Source: Haematobacter missouriensis
GTDB taxonomy: Bacteria; Pseudomonadota; Alphaproteobacteria; Rhodobacterales; Rhodobacteraceae
DNA length: 64,000 nucleotides
Assembly: GCF_000740775.1 (NCBI RefSeq)
Contig: NZ_JFGS01000004.1
Location: 124,001 to 188,000, forward strand
Direction of reading: 5' to 3'
A program made the translations under genes and the position numbers. The notes beneath the pieces are model-generated. The model made no database searches. It was given only the letters and a program-made list of their open reading frames with translations, and had not been told where the DNA came from. Positions 36,353 through 44,646 of the stretch are shown in pieces; position 1 is the first letter of the stretch; each line of letters starts with the position of its first letter.

Positions 36353-36624
36353 GCGGCACCGCCTTTCACCACGCGGGCTTTCAGGATGTAGCGGGCATGG
36401 TTGCCTGGATACGGGCCACCGTGGGCCTCGTGCCGGGTCTCGATGGGAACGCCCATCTTGCGCAGCTTGTGGATATAGGCGCTCCAGCGCGGCCCCGGAT
36501 CGGAAATAGGCGTGCAGCCCTTTTCCCCGGCGCGCATAAGGTTCTCCATCGCCCACAACTCGCGGCCTTCGATGAAAGCCGAGAAAGGCGGGGAGCCTTC
36601 GGGATAGATCGTGAAATGAGCCAT
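36349..36624 (-). CDS. Winged-helix domain protein
   Basis: 91 residues from ATG 36624 (MAHFTIYPEGSPPFSAFI). The C-terminal part RWSAYIHKLRKMGVPIETRH, then EAHGGPYPGNHARYIL is the pattern of the small winged-helix proteins of phages and islands (helix, recognition helix, GxP wing). It likely binds DNA. Coupled by ATGA to the PC4-like gene; separated from alpA by 107 nt. Confidence 0.7.
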   Translation of the reverse strand: MAHFTIYPEGSPPFSAFIEGRELWAMENLMRAGEKGCTPISDPGPRWSAYIHKLRKMGVPIETRHEAHGGPYPGNHARYILKARVVKGGAA

Positions 36625-36731
36625 GCTCGGCCTCGAATATTGCGGGCCGGGGCGCTGAGCGCTATACTTGGACTGTTCCCACAGCCGCATCAGAATATCG
36701 CCGCCGCCCCATACCTCGGGGTGGCGGTTTC

Positions 36732-36965
36732 TCAGGCGGCAGTGCGAGCGGCTTTTGCCTTCTCGATTACGGCTAGGATTTCCGACTGAGGCCAACGCGA
36801 AAGCGCACCCAGCTTGATCGGCTTCGGAACCGTGCCATCCGCCACGCGCCGCCAGAACGTCGGAACGCTCACCCCAAGGAGCGGGGCAGCTTCTCGTGCG
36901 GTGAGAAGCGGGTCAACAGGGGTGGCCGTGCTATCGCGCAGGGCCTGAGTTTCGATGCGAGCCAT
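36732..36965 (-). CDS. AlpA-family helix-turn-helix protein (excisionase/activator)
   Basis: 77 residues. The MerR/AlpA-like HTH reads LLTAREAAPLLGVSVPTFWR, then RVADGTVPKPIKLGALSRWP, ending IEKAKAARTAA. AlpA proteins of P4-like elements activate or direct excision by their integrase. It opens the leftward core operon, the gene after it being 107 nt away. No other excisionase is visible in the element. Confidence 0.85.
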   Translation of the reverse strand: MARIETQALRDSTATPVDPLLTAREAAPLLGVSVPTFWRRVADGTVPKPIKLGALSRWPQSEILAVIEKAKAARTAA

Positions 36966-37072
36966 TGGTCAGCCTGTATTCTGGTTGATACTGGCTGAGA
37001 ATTGATCGGTGCGGGGTGGTTGGTGAATAGGTATTCAAGCCCAATATTCCACATGCGTGCCCAAATTTCTGG

Positions 37073-38134
37073 TTAGTATTGGGCGTCCAACAAATCAAAG
37101 GCCGTAGAAAGATAGCGTTGAGCCGTGGCACGACCGATATCCTGACCCAAGATATTGCGAGCCCATTGCTGAGCGTCAGCACAGATCGACTCGCGTTTGT
37201 CTCGACGCGTAATCTCTCCATTTTGAACGCGGCGCGAAAACTCATTTGAGATTGCCAACTCTACCAAGCCACCTCCCTTTTTTGGCCTCCCTGGTTTATT
37301 TGGCGGGGGGGCTATTTGGGCATCTTCCTCCAAAGAAGGAAGGCTCAGGTAGGTGCTCGGCTCCAGGCTACCTTCCACATGGACCCTCCAACCCTCTATC
37401 GGCTCGTAGGCTTTCAGCGTCGCCTGAATTCTTGGAAGGTCACGCGGGTATCTATTCCACGAATAGGTCGGCACTAGGGCGCTAGCCAAGCGGCTACGCC
37501 CTTCACTTGCAAGTCGGTAGGCTGACTCTACAGCCCTAAGTGGACTCAAGTCCACCACGCCATTTCTAATGTCAATTAGCCTCTCTGGATTAGGCGAAGC
37601 TATATGCTCCCTTTCGGAAGCTTCAAACACTTCACCTTTTATGAAGGCATCCACCCAGACCGTGGTCGAAAAAAGATCAACCGTATCAATTCTTCTTGCG
37701 TTCACGCTACTAAGCCCAATACCTGCCCAAAAAGCAAGAATCGCAGGGGGCGTCTCGCCCGGAACCGTCACCCTCTCGCCATTCTTATCCAGCTTCGTCT
37801 TTTCACGCGCTGGCCATCCAGACATATAGCAGGCGGAAGTCCACGAGAGACCAACCTTCTGTCCCTGCGAGCTTGTGGCAAAAACTATAGGTGACTTGGA
37901 TCGCTTCATCATGTCCCTCAGCAGAGAAAGCGCACCAAGCCTCGCGTTAAAATCAAGATGACTCTTTGCTTCGAAGTTCGTTCGTTCCGAAAAAGGAAAC
38001 GTTAGATCAATAGGCGGATTCCGTGAAATCAGCTCCTCCACTGCGCGACGTGTGATGTAGCGTCGAAGTATGCGGTACGCGTCTTCGAGCGGCACTCCGT
38101 TAAGAGGTAGCCACATACTCTGACCCTCCGACAA
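37073..38134 (-). CDS. Unknown protein with an AT-hook-like motif (353 aa)
   Basis: No family is recognised. It lies between integrase and alpA on the same strand, with its start (38134, or Met at 38116) inside the integrase 3' end. Base composition is visibly less GC-rich than its neighbours. The first half is mixed alpha/beta. At about residues 277-290 a basic segment NKPGRPKKGGG has the AT-hook core GRP. The C-terminal 60 residues (ISNEFSRRVQNGEITRRDKR, AQQWARNILGQDIGRATAQR) look helical and DNA-binding. It could be cargo such as a defence or anti-phage factor, or an element-specific regulator; neither is shown by sequence. Confidence 0.6.
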   Translation of the reverse strand: MSEGQSMWLPLNGVPLEDAYRILRRYITRRAVEELISRNPPIDLTFPFSERTNFEAKSHLDFNARLGALSLLRDMMKRSKSPIVFATSSQGQKVGLSWTSACYMSGWPAREKTKLDKNGERVTVPGETPPAILAFWAGIGLSSVNARRIDTVDLFSTTVWVDAFIKGEVFEASEREHIASPNPERLIDIRNGVVDLSPLRAVESAYRLASEGRSRLASALVPTYSWNRYPRDLPRIQATLKAYEPIEGWRVHVEGSLEPSTYLSLPSLEEDAQIAPPPNKPGRPKKGGGLVELAISNEFSRRVQNGEITRRDKRESICADAQQWARNILGQDIGRATAQRYLSTAFDLLDAQY

Positions 38135-39311
38135 GATTTAACGCCTGCCCCGATCGACCGACGACATGTTGCGCCCAGCGCGCCAGCAAGGCCCGGCGCT
38201 GCTCAAGGAAGTCAGTGCGCCGATAGGCCCGCTCCACGGAGCCGCCCACGACATGCCCCAGCATCGTTTCCGCCACATCGTGCGGAGCATCCGTCGCCTC
38301 GGCCAGCCAGTCGCGAAGGCTGGATCGGAATCCATGCGGCCGCTCTGCCATTTCGCGGCGCTCCATCATGCGGGACATTGTGGCATCGGAGATGACTCCC
38401 TTGCGCACACTCGGGAACAGGAAGCCATCGCGCTCATGGCGGCGGGCCTCACCGATGACGGACAAAGCCTCCGGCGACAGCGGCACCCGGAAATCTGCCG
38501 TGGCATCCTTCCGTCCCTTCATTGCCTCGGCTGGCACCGTCCACACATCTCCGTCGATCTGGCTTTCGTGAAGGAAGCGCAACGGCCCCGACCGAACGCC
38601 CGTCAGGATCAGCAGCCGCAGGGCGAGGTGCGTGACGGTTCCGTCATCAAGGCTTTGGTAGAAGGCCGGCACCTCCTGCCAAGGAAGCGCGGGGATATTC
38701 CCGGCCTTGTGGCGGGGTTTGCCCAGCAGCGCGCGCGCTTTCTCGGGGGCTTGCAGGTCCACGTTCAAACCCAGCGCAGCCGCATGACGCAGGCAGATGT
38801 GCAGGCGGTTGAGCGCCTTCCGCGCGGTCTCCGCCTTGATGTGCCAGATCGCGGCGAGGCAGTCGCGAATGTCCACCTGGTCAATGTCAGCAACCGGCAC
38901 CTTGCCCAGCTTCGGCAGCACATGAATGTCGAGCGGGCTGAACCAGCGCCCGGCAGCGCCGTCGCCTTTCAACTCCGCCTTCCTCGCCTCGAAGGCATCA
39001 AGGGCAATGTCTTTCAGCAGGTGGAGATTGCGGGCAGCCTCACGGCGGTTGCGCTCGCGCTCCTTGATCGGATCCAGTCCCGCCCGCACCTTGGCACGCT
39101 CCGCCTCGGCATTTCGCCGCGCCTCCGCCAGAGACACCGCGGGGAACGCTCCAAGTCCCATTTCGCGGCGTCGTCCATGGATTGTCACGCGCAGCACCCA
39201 CTTGCCGCGCGAGGGTTCATCCTTGAACAGCCACAGCCCTGCCCCATCGGCATACTTGCCGGGAGCAAGGGCCGCCGCCCCTCTTGCACTCAGTCGGTTT
39301 GAGGCCCGCAC
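38100..39311 (-). CDS. Tyrosine integrase of the element
   Basis: Site-specific recombinase of the P4/phage type that inserts the element at tRNA-Phe. 403 residues from GTG 39311, preceded by AAGGTGG; the frame is open further up to 39455, but those residues lack homology. Arm-binding domain: GKYADGAGLWLFK and VLRVTIHGRRREMGLGAFPA. The core-binding domain is in the middle; the catalytic domain has Arg in LTGVRSGPLRFL, His-x-x-Arg in HGFRSSLRDW and Tyr in GSVERAYRR. It reads away from the right attachment site, 150 nt from it. Its 3' end overlaps the 353-aa gene. Confidence 0.93.
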   Translation of the reverse strand: MRASNRLSARGAAALAPGKYADGAGLWLFKDEPSRGKWVLRVTIHGRRREMGLGAFPAVSLAEARRNAEAERAKVRAGLDPIKERERNRREAARNLHLLKDIALDAFEARKAELKGDGAAGRWFSPLDIHVLPKLGKVPVADIDQVDIRDCLAAIWHIKAETARKALNRLHICLRHAAALGLNVDLQAPEKARALLGKPRHKAGNIPALPWQEVPAFYQSLDDGTVTHLALRLLILTGVRSGPLRFLHESQIDGDVWTVPAEAMKGRKDATADFRVPLSPEALSVIGEARRHERDGFLFPSVRKGVISDATMSRMMERREMAERPHGFRSSLRDWLAEATDAPHDVAETMLGHVVGGSVERAYRRTDFLEQRRALLARWAQHVVGRSGQALNLVGGSEYVATS

Positions 39312-39335
39312 CAGTCCACCTTTCAGTCCACCCCT
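39312..39335 (-). repeat. Possible integrase arm-type site, right
   Basis: Two copies of CAGTCCACC in direct orientation, 13 nt apart, matching 26491-26514 at 20 of 24 positions. It lies directly in front of the integrase GTG, so binding could also autoregulate integrase expression. Confidence 0.45.
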
Positions 39336-39461
39336 AGATTTGGTATTCAGTGATACTAATTGATTGTGCGTGAGGCTGAACGAAACAGCAACACCCTTTA
39401 GAATCAATACCGATGATTTCAACTGATACGGAACGATTCCCAGATATAGAGCCATTCAATG

Positions 39462-39477
39462 CCGGCTCTGGGCACCA
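39462..39477 (+). repeat. Attachment site, right (attR)
   Basis: Exact 16-bp repeat CCGGCTCTGGGCACCA of the tRNA-Phe 3' end, without the rest of the tRNA. It marks the chromosomal junction of the element. Confidence 0.9.
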
Positions 39478-40103
39478 CTGATTTCAATAGAAAATCTTGC
39501 AGACATAACGAGTTCTTGAAGCTGCGTTTCAGCATTCCCGTTCTGGCTCGTTCTGTTCAAGTTCCCTCTCTCATGCTCCCTGCGAGCCCTGGACCCGGCT
39601 GACTGTGGCGGCGCGCCAGCTTTGTCGGAACGTAGCAGCAGTGTTTCTTCCGTCATCGTTCCAGACGACAGCCTCCGCCCCGTCCGTGGCCCGGTTCAAT
39701 GCGCAGGGGCAGGAGAAATGCGGTGGGGAGCGGATGTCGGGCCCGCGCCGCCGGAAGCTGCGTCCCGGCGCGGCGGTCGCGAGGGCAAGGTGCATAGCCT
39801 GACTGCGGCACTGGCGCTATGGCATTGAGCCATGGCTGTCTTGTGCGGGCTTGTTCGGGCCTGTTCGGCCCGGCGAACGGGATTTGCGACGGGATGCGGC
39901 GTTCTGGCGCCACGTTACGGCGGAGCCAGGCATGTTCCCATCGGATAGAGGACTGTGGCTCGCGCCGTTCTCGCGGCGCTTTGCAGTCACCATGACGGCC
40001 GGAGGGGATCCTGCGGCATTTGCGCGAAACCATGACGGCAGAACTGTGCAGGCAAGGCAACACCTGAGCCCGCAACACAGCTTTCCCGCTAAAGGTAGTT
40101 CTG
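39478..40103. other. Intergenic stretch after attR
   Basis: About 630 bp between the element and coaD in which I recognise no gene, RNA or IS. CCATGACGG occurs twice about 40 nt apart, near 39990 and 40030, without evident meaning. Confidence 0.5.
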
Positions 40104-40595
40104 TCAGGCGAAACGTTGTTTCAGCGCGTCCGACACGGCGGGCGGAACGAAGCGGGACACGTCGCCGCCAAGCTTTGCGATCTCTTTCACCAGTTTGGAG
40201 GCGATCGACTGGTGACGCGCCTCCGCCATCAGGAAAACCGTTTCGACCGACGGATCGAGCACCCGGTTCATCCCGACCATCTGGAATTCATATTCGAAGT
40301 CGGAGACAGCGCGGAGGCCCCGCACGATGATGGAGGCTCCCACATCCCTCGCGCAGTCGATCAGCAGGTTTTCGAAAGGATGCACGACGATTTCCGCCCC
40401 ATGCAGTTCCGACAAGTCGGCGCACTGGGATTCGATCATCTCTACCCGCTCCTCCAGCGTGAAGAGCGGTCCCTTGTTTCGATTGATCGCAACGCCGATC
40501 ACCAGCCTGTCCACAAGGGCGGTCGCGCGCTTTATAATGTCCAGATGTCCATGGGTAACGGGGTCGAACGTCCCCGGATACAGGCCGATGCGCAT
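40104..40595 (-). CDS. coaD: Phosphopantetheine adenylyltransferase CoaD
   Basis: Fourth step of coenzyme A synthesis: 4'-phosphopantetheine plus ATP to dephospho-CoA. 163 residues. The nucleotidyltransferase motif GLYPGTFDPVTHGHLDIIKR with TxGH, the phosphopantetheine site IVRGLRAVSDFEYEFQM and the C-terminal HQSIASKLVKEIA are present. Alone on its strand, 100 nt downstream of the CBS-protein gene. Confidence 0.96.
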   Translation of the reverse strand: MRIGLYPGTFDPVTHGHLDIIKRATALVDRLVIGVAINRNKGPLFTLEERVEMIESQCADLSELHGAEIVVHPFENLLIDCARDVGASIIVRGLRAVSDFEYEFQMVGMNRVLDPSVETVFLMAEARHQSIASKLVKEIAKLGGDVSRFVPPAVSDALKQRFA

Positions 40596-40694
40596 GCTGT
40601 CCCCTCCGCTTTCGGGGCAGAAGCAACAATATCACAGGCCCGGACGCAAGAGGGACGCCGAAGGTTTGCCGAAGTTTTCTGCTCGGACCGCAGC

Positions 40695-41129
40695 CTAGTA
40701 GCCCATGATCATGCCTTCGAGCGCCTCTTTCTCCATCGACAGCTCCGAAAGCCGCGCTTTCACCATATCGCCGATGGAGATGAGGCCGACCATTGCGCCA
40801 TCCTCCAGCACCGGCATGTGGCGGAAACGGCCTTCCGTCATACGAGAGAGGATGACGACACCTTCGTCGCCGGGCGCGCAGATAACGACCTTCGTCGTCA
40901 TCATGGAGCGGACGGACGCCTCAAGGCAACGGGGCCCCTGACGACCGATCTCTCTCACGATGTCGCGCTCCGACAGGATGCCATCCAGCTTCCTGCCATC
41001 CGCCGATACCACGAGGCAGCCGATCTTGCGCGACGACAACTGCCGCGCGGCCTCCGCCACCGTCATGTCGGGGTCAATCGTCGCGACGTTGCCCGAACCC
41101 TTCGCCGAAAGAACTTGCCGCACAAGCAT
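40695..41129 (-). CDS. CBS-domain pair protein
   Basis: 144 residues made of two CBS motifs that bind adenosine nucleotides as energy sensors. First: TIDPDMTVAEAARQLSSRKI...LDGILSERDIVREI; second: ICAPGDEGVVILSRMTEGRF...VGLISIGDMVKARL. ATG 41129 was chosen because AGGAGG lies seven bases before it; Met at 41135 is too close to that site. Stand-alone CBS pairs of this type are common in alphaproteobacteria; the target is unknown. Confidence 0.85.
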   Translation of the reverse strand: MLVRQVLSAKGSGNVATIDPDMTVAEAARQLSSRKIGCLVVSADGRKLDGILSERDIVREIGRQGPRCLEASVRSMMTTKVVICAPGDEGVVILSRMTEGRFRHMPVLEDGAMVGLISIGDMVKARLSELSMEKEALEGMIMGY

Positions 41130-41188
41130 GGACATTCCTCCTCTGTCACGGCGCTCGCCCGAATAGCCTGACACGTCTCGACCGTCTG

Positions 41189-42088
41189 TCAAGCGATCGC
41201 CTCCAATCTCGAAAGTTCCCTCCGAAGTCCTGCGGCAAGCAAGTCGGCAAAACGATTGAGACGCTCCACCCGCCGATCATCGGCATGTCGGATGAGCCAG
41301 AAGCTTCGGGTGAGACCGAAGGCCTCCGGCAAGACACGCACCACGTTCGTCGTGGAAGGAATGGCGAAGTCATGCACCACGCCGATCCCCGCCCCCTGCC
41401 GGACCCAGTTGAACTGAACGGCCACGGAGTTGGAACCGAGGGAGACGGTCTCCGCCCCGATCTCCGCAAGATAGTCGATCTCCTTGTCGAAAATCATGTC
41501 CGGGATATAGCCGATGATCCGGTGGCCCTTCAGATCGGCGAGGGTGTGGATCGGCGGCGCATTGTCCAGATAATCGCGCGACGCGGCGAGGTGGAGCTGG
41601 TAATCCGCGATCCGCTGCACGGAGAGCCGACCCGCCTCCGGGCGGCTGACGCCCACGGCAAGGTCGGCCTCGCGCTTGGAGAGGTTGAACACCCGCGGCA
41701 GGGCGACGATCTGCACCTCCAGATCCGGATGTTCGGCACAGATTGCGGCAGTCACCTGCGGGAGAAGGTAGTTCGCGCAGCCGTCCGGTGCCCCGATGCG
41801 GATGGCCCCCACGAGCTTGCCCGGCGTTCCCCGCGCCTCCTCCATCGCGCCACTCACGGCCTGCTCGGCCCTGATGGCATGAGTGAGAAGGCCCTGCCCC
41901 CCCTCCGTCAGCGCGTAACCCTGCGGTGACTTGGCGAAGAGTGTGGCGCCCAGCCCCTCCTCCAGCCGGGCCACACGCCGCCCCACAGTCGCGGGATCAA
42001 GCCGCAGGATGCGCCCCGCAGCCGAAAGGCTCTCCCCCCGTGCAACGGCGAGGAAGATGCGAAGATCATCCCAATCGGCGACTTCCAT
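41189..42088 (-). CDS. LysR-family regulator, divergent from mmsA
   Basis: 299 residues. N-terminal HTH WDDLRIFLAVARGESLSAAG followed by LDPATVGRRVARLEEGLGA, then a substrate-binding domain. It is divergent from mmsA with a 97-nt gap, the usual arrangement of a LysR regulator and its target. It probably controls mmsA, and perhaps the valine-catabolic genes further on, in response to a branched-chain intermediate; this is inferred from position. Confidence 0.85.
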   Translation of the reverse strand: MEVADWDDLRIFLAVARGESLSAAGRILRLDPATVGRRVARLEEGLGATLFAKSPQGYALTEGGQGLLTHAIRAEQAVSGAMEEARGTPGKLVGAIRIGAPDGCANYLLPQVTAAICAEHPDLEVQIVALPRVFNLSKREADLAVGVSRPEAGRLSVQRIADYQLHLAASRDYLDNAPPIHTLADLKGHRIIGYIPDMIFDKEIDYLAEIGAETVSLGSNSVAVQFNWVRQGAGIGVVHDFAIPSTTNVVRVLPEAFGLTRSFWLIRHADDRRVERLNRFADLLAAGLRRELSRLEAIA

Positions 42089-42185
42089 ACCGGCATCCTT
42101 GCAAAACGCTTTTGGGAAACTGCCCCTTCCGCCGATAAAATTGCAAGACTAAGGTGACGCCGGCTCTGACGAGAGGGAGAATACC

Positions 42186-43682
42186 GTGAAGGAACTCGGT
42201 CACTGGATCAACGGCAAGTATGTGCCCGGCACTTCGGGCCGCACCGCCGACGTTTACAACCCTGCAACGGGCGAGGTGCAGGCAAAGGTCGCGCTTGCCT
42301 CCAAAGCCGAGCTTGACGAAGCCATCGCCGCAGCCGCCAAGGCACAGCCCGGCTGGGCCGCGACCAACCCGCAGCGCCGTGCCCGCGTTCTGATGGAATT
42401 CGTGCATCTCATCAACCGCGACATGGACAAGCTCGCCACCGCCCTGTCCTCCGAGCATGGCAAGACGCTGCCGGATGCGCGGGGCGACATTCAGCGTGGT
42501 GTGGACGTGGTGGAATTCTCCATCGGCGCCCCGCACCTGCTGAAGGGCGAGTATATGGACAGCGCGGGAACGGGGATCGACCTCTACTCCATGCGCCAGC
42601 CGCTGGGCGTCGTGGCCGGAATCACGCCGTTCAACTTCCCCGCGATGATCCCGCTGTGGAAGATCGCGCCTGCCCTCGCCTGCGGCAACGCGATGATCCT
42701 GAAACCGTCCGAACGCGACCCCTCCGTCCCGCTTATGCTGGCAGAACTTCTCACCGAAGCGGGGCTTCCGCCGGGCGTGTTGCAGGTCGTCAACGGCGAC
42801 AAGGATGCGGTGGACGGTATCCTCGACAATCCAACGATCCAGGCGATCGGATTTGTCGGATCGACCCCGATTGCGGAATACATCTATTCCCGCGGCTGTG
42901 CGAACGGCAAACGTGTGCAGTGCTTCGGCGGTGCGAAGAACCACATGATCATCATGCCGGATGCCGACCTGGATCAGGCGGCGGATGCGCTGGTCGGCGC
43001 CGGTTTCGGCGCGGCGGGCGAACGTTGCATGGCGATTTCCGTTGCCGTCCCGGTGGGCGAGGAAACCGCAGACCGACTGGTGGAAAAGCTGGTTCCGCGT
43101 ATCGAGAAGCTGAAGGTCGGCCCCTATACAGCAGGCAACGACATCGACTATGGCCCGGTGGTGACGAAGGCTGCGCAGGAGCGGATCTTCGGCCTCATCG
43201 ACTCGGGCGTGAAGCAGGGCGCGGAACTGGTCGTGGACGGGCGCGGATTCAATCTTCAGGGCTATGAGAACGGCTTCTACGTCGGCCCGACCCTGTTCGA
43301 CCGCGTGACGCCCGACATGGAGATCTACAAGCAGGAGATCTTCGGGCCTGTCCTGTCCACAGTGCGCAGCGAAACCTATGAGGAGGCGCTGAAGCTCACC
43401 ATGGAGAACGAATACGGCAACGGCACCGCGATCTTCACCCGCGATGGCGACACCGCACGCGACTTTGCCAGCCGTGTGAATGTGGGTATGGTGGGCGTCA
43501 ACGTGCCGATCCCGGTGCCGCTGGGCTATTTCACCTTCGGCGGCTGGAAGAAATCCGGTTTCGGCGACCTGAACCAGCACGGGCCGGATGCGTTCCGGTT
43601 CTACACGCGGACCAAGACCGTGACGGCACGCTGGCCGAGCGGCATCAAGGAAGGCGCCGTGCTGAACTTCCCGACCACCTGA
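42186..43682 (+). CDS. mmsA: Methylmalonate-semialdehyde dehydrogenase (acylating)
   Basis: CoA-dependent oxidation of (methyl)malonate semialdehyde to propionyl- or acetyl-CoA, the last step of valine and myo-inositol breakdown. 498 residues. The aldehyde dehydrogenase fold shows NFPAMIPLWKIAPALACGNA and the NAD site VGSTPIAEYIY. The catalytic Cys is in FGAAGERCMAISVAV, the MMSDH signature, and the C-terminal part has GYFTFGGWKKSGFGD. The gene ends at a strong hairpin. With acd, the hydrolase and mmsB downstream it makes a near-complete valine/isobutyrate route. Confidence 0.95.
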   Translation: MKELGHWINGKYVPGTSGRTADVYNPATGEVQAKVALASKAELDEAIAAAAKAQPGWAATNPQRRARVLMEFVHLINRDMDKLATALSSEHGKTLPDARGDIQRGVDVVEFSIGAPHLLKGEYMDSAGTGIDLYSMRQPLGVVAGITPFNFPAMIPLWKIAPALACGNAMILKPSERDPSVPLMLAELLTEAGLPPGVLQVVNGDKDAVDGILDNPTIQAIGFVGSTPIAEYIYSRGCANGKRVQCFGGAKNHMIIMPDADLDQAADALVGAGFGAAGERCMAISVAVPVGEETADRLVEKLVPRIEKLKVGPYTAGNDIDYGPVVTKAAQERIFGLIDSGVKQGAELVVDGRGFNLQGYENGFYVGPTLFDRVTPDMEIYKQEIFGPVLSTVRSETYEEALKLTMENEYGNGTAIFTRDGDTARDFASRVNVGMVGVNVPIPVPLGYFTFGGWKKSGFGDLNQHGPDAFRFYTRTKTVTARWPSGIKEGAVLNFPTT

Positions 43683-43685
43683 ACG

Positions 43686-43714
43686 CAAAAAGGGGGAGGC
43701 CAACCCTCCCCCTT
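43686..43714 (-). terminator. Intrinsic terminator between mmsA and the VPLPA gene
   Basis: AAGGGGGAGG/CCTCCCCCTT stem (43690-43714). On the minus strand the hairpin is followed by TTTTTGCG, so it mainly terminates the 43723-44313 gene, while also standing behind mmsA. Confidence 0.8.
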
Positions 43715-43722
43715 CCACGGGA

Positions 43723-44313
43723 TCAGGACTTGCGGCGGCGCACGGCAGCCAGTGCCGCGATGCCGCCCAGCAGCACAAAGCCTGCCGCCGGCAGCGGAAC
43801 CGGAGCCGGAGCGTCGGTCGCCGTCGCCTCCAGCGAGGTGATGCGGAAGGACGACAGCGGGTTGATCGTGCCGATGCCGAACACGGTCCCGGTGTAACCC
43901 GACAGGTCGAAGTTGGAGGCAAGGGCAGCACCCGAGAAATCCCAGGGCGTGTTCCCGCCCGAGAAGAAGGAGAAGGTGTCGAACCAGCCGACGTTCGAGA
44001 AGGCGACATTGCCCAGAGTCACTTCCTGATCGAAAGTGAAGACGAGCACTTCATTGACGCCAAACCCATCCAGCTCATTGCTGTCGAAAGGGCCGGAATT
44101 CACGCCATGCCCTCCGCTTGCGCGGGTGACGGTAAGCGGCGCCTCCACAAGGTAGGATTGCGCAGTGATGGTGAGGCCGATCCCGTCCACGTTGTAGCTG
44201 TAGGAAGAGGCGGAGCCGGCCGGACCGGAAAAGTCGAAGGTCGCGGCCTCGGCCCCGGCAAACGGGATCAGCAGTGAGGCTGCGACGGTAGAGGCTTTAA
44301 AGAATGCGGTCAT
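43723..44313 (-). CDS. VPLPA-CTERM exported protein
   Basis: 196 residues. Signal peptide (VAASLLIPFAGAEAATF), a beta-rich Ser/Gly body typical of PEP-CTERM-like surface proteins, and the sorting tail APAPVPLPAAGFVLLGGIAA with ending RRRKS. Exosortase-type processing is expected; the processing enzyme is not in the window. Body function unknown. It is divergent from the acyl-CoA dehydrogenase gene across an AT-rich 333-bp region. Confidence 0.8.
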   Translation of the reverse strand: MTAFFKASTVAASLLIPFAGAEAATFDFSGPAGSASSYSYNVDGIGLTITAQSYLVEAPLTVTRASGGHGVNSGPFDSNELDGFGVNEVLVFTFDQEVTLGNVAFSNVGWFDTFSFFSGGNTPWDFSGAALASNFDLSGYTGTVFGIGTINPLSSFRITSLEATATDAPAPVPLPAAGFVLLGGIAALAAVRRRKS

Positions 44314-44445
44314 GTTTACACCTGTTTCAAGAACAAACTTCTAAAGGTTGCATGGCAGCGGGCCATTCGCCGTGGCCCTGAGAAGCGGGGTAGGACGTAA
44401 ATTGTTCAAAATCAAAAACTTTTTTATCTTTATGCCAGAAAGTAT

Positions 44446-44467
44446 ATATTAATACTAATATTAATAT
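44446..44467. promoter_or_regulatory. AT-rich palindrome in a divergent region
   Basis: ATATTAATA-C-TAATATTAATAT is a 22-bp near-palindrome (two mismatches) inside the most AT-rich stretch of the window (about 44400-44470). It lies between divergent genes, so it is probably promoter DNA with a dimeric regulator site. The rest of 44314-44646 holds no gene. Confidence 0.4.
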
Positions 44468-44646
44468 GTATCCGGTGAATGATAGCTGAACAACCGGAGG
44501 TTTTGTTTTCCCTTTTGCAACGGTTAGTAATTTCAAGAGGAATGCCGGGTATCCTTTCGCTTTGAAAGCGAGACGCCCCCTTGTGAAGCCACTTGCAGTC
44601 CCCCGCGGCGCGGGGTTCTGTGAATCAGAAGACCGGAGGAGGAGCC

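Larger units (their letters stand above)
26421..39477. mobile_element. tRNA-Phe-integrated element (~13 kb), satellite-like
   Basis: Bounded by the 16-bp repeat CCGGCTCTGGGCACCA at 26421-26436 and 39462-39477, with a tyrosine integrase gene next to the right end. Contents: SNase-like nuclease, a run of small proteins, a divergent XRE repressor switch, a TolA-domain exported protein, a VPLPA-CTERM protein, a tightly coupled replication/regulation operon (AlpA, PC4-like, primase, DUF3987), one AT-hook-bearing unknown protein and the integrase. There are no structural phage genes, terminase, relaxase or type IV secretion genes. It could be a phage satellite, a decayed prophage or a mobilizable island. 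Confidence 0.88.

Noticed and set aside
26361-39477. CRISPR array or known defence operon inside the element
   Set aside because: No regularly spaced repeats and no cas, restriction-modification or CBASS-type motif was found; the 353-aa protein remains only a candidate.
42066-44009. 647-codon minus-strand frame across mmsA
   Set aside because: Shadow of mmsA; its composition is that of reverse-read coding DNA.
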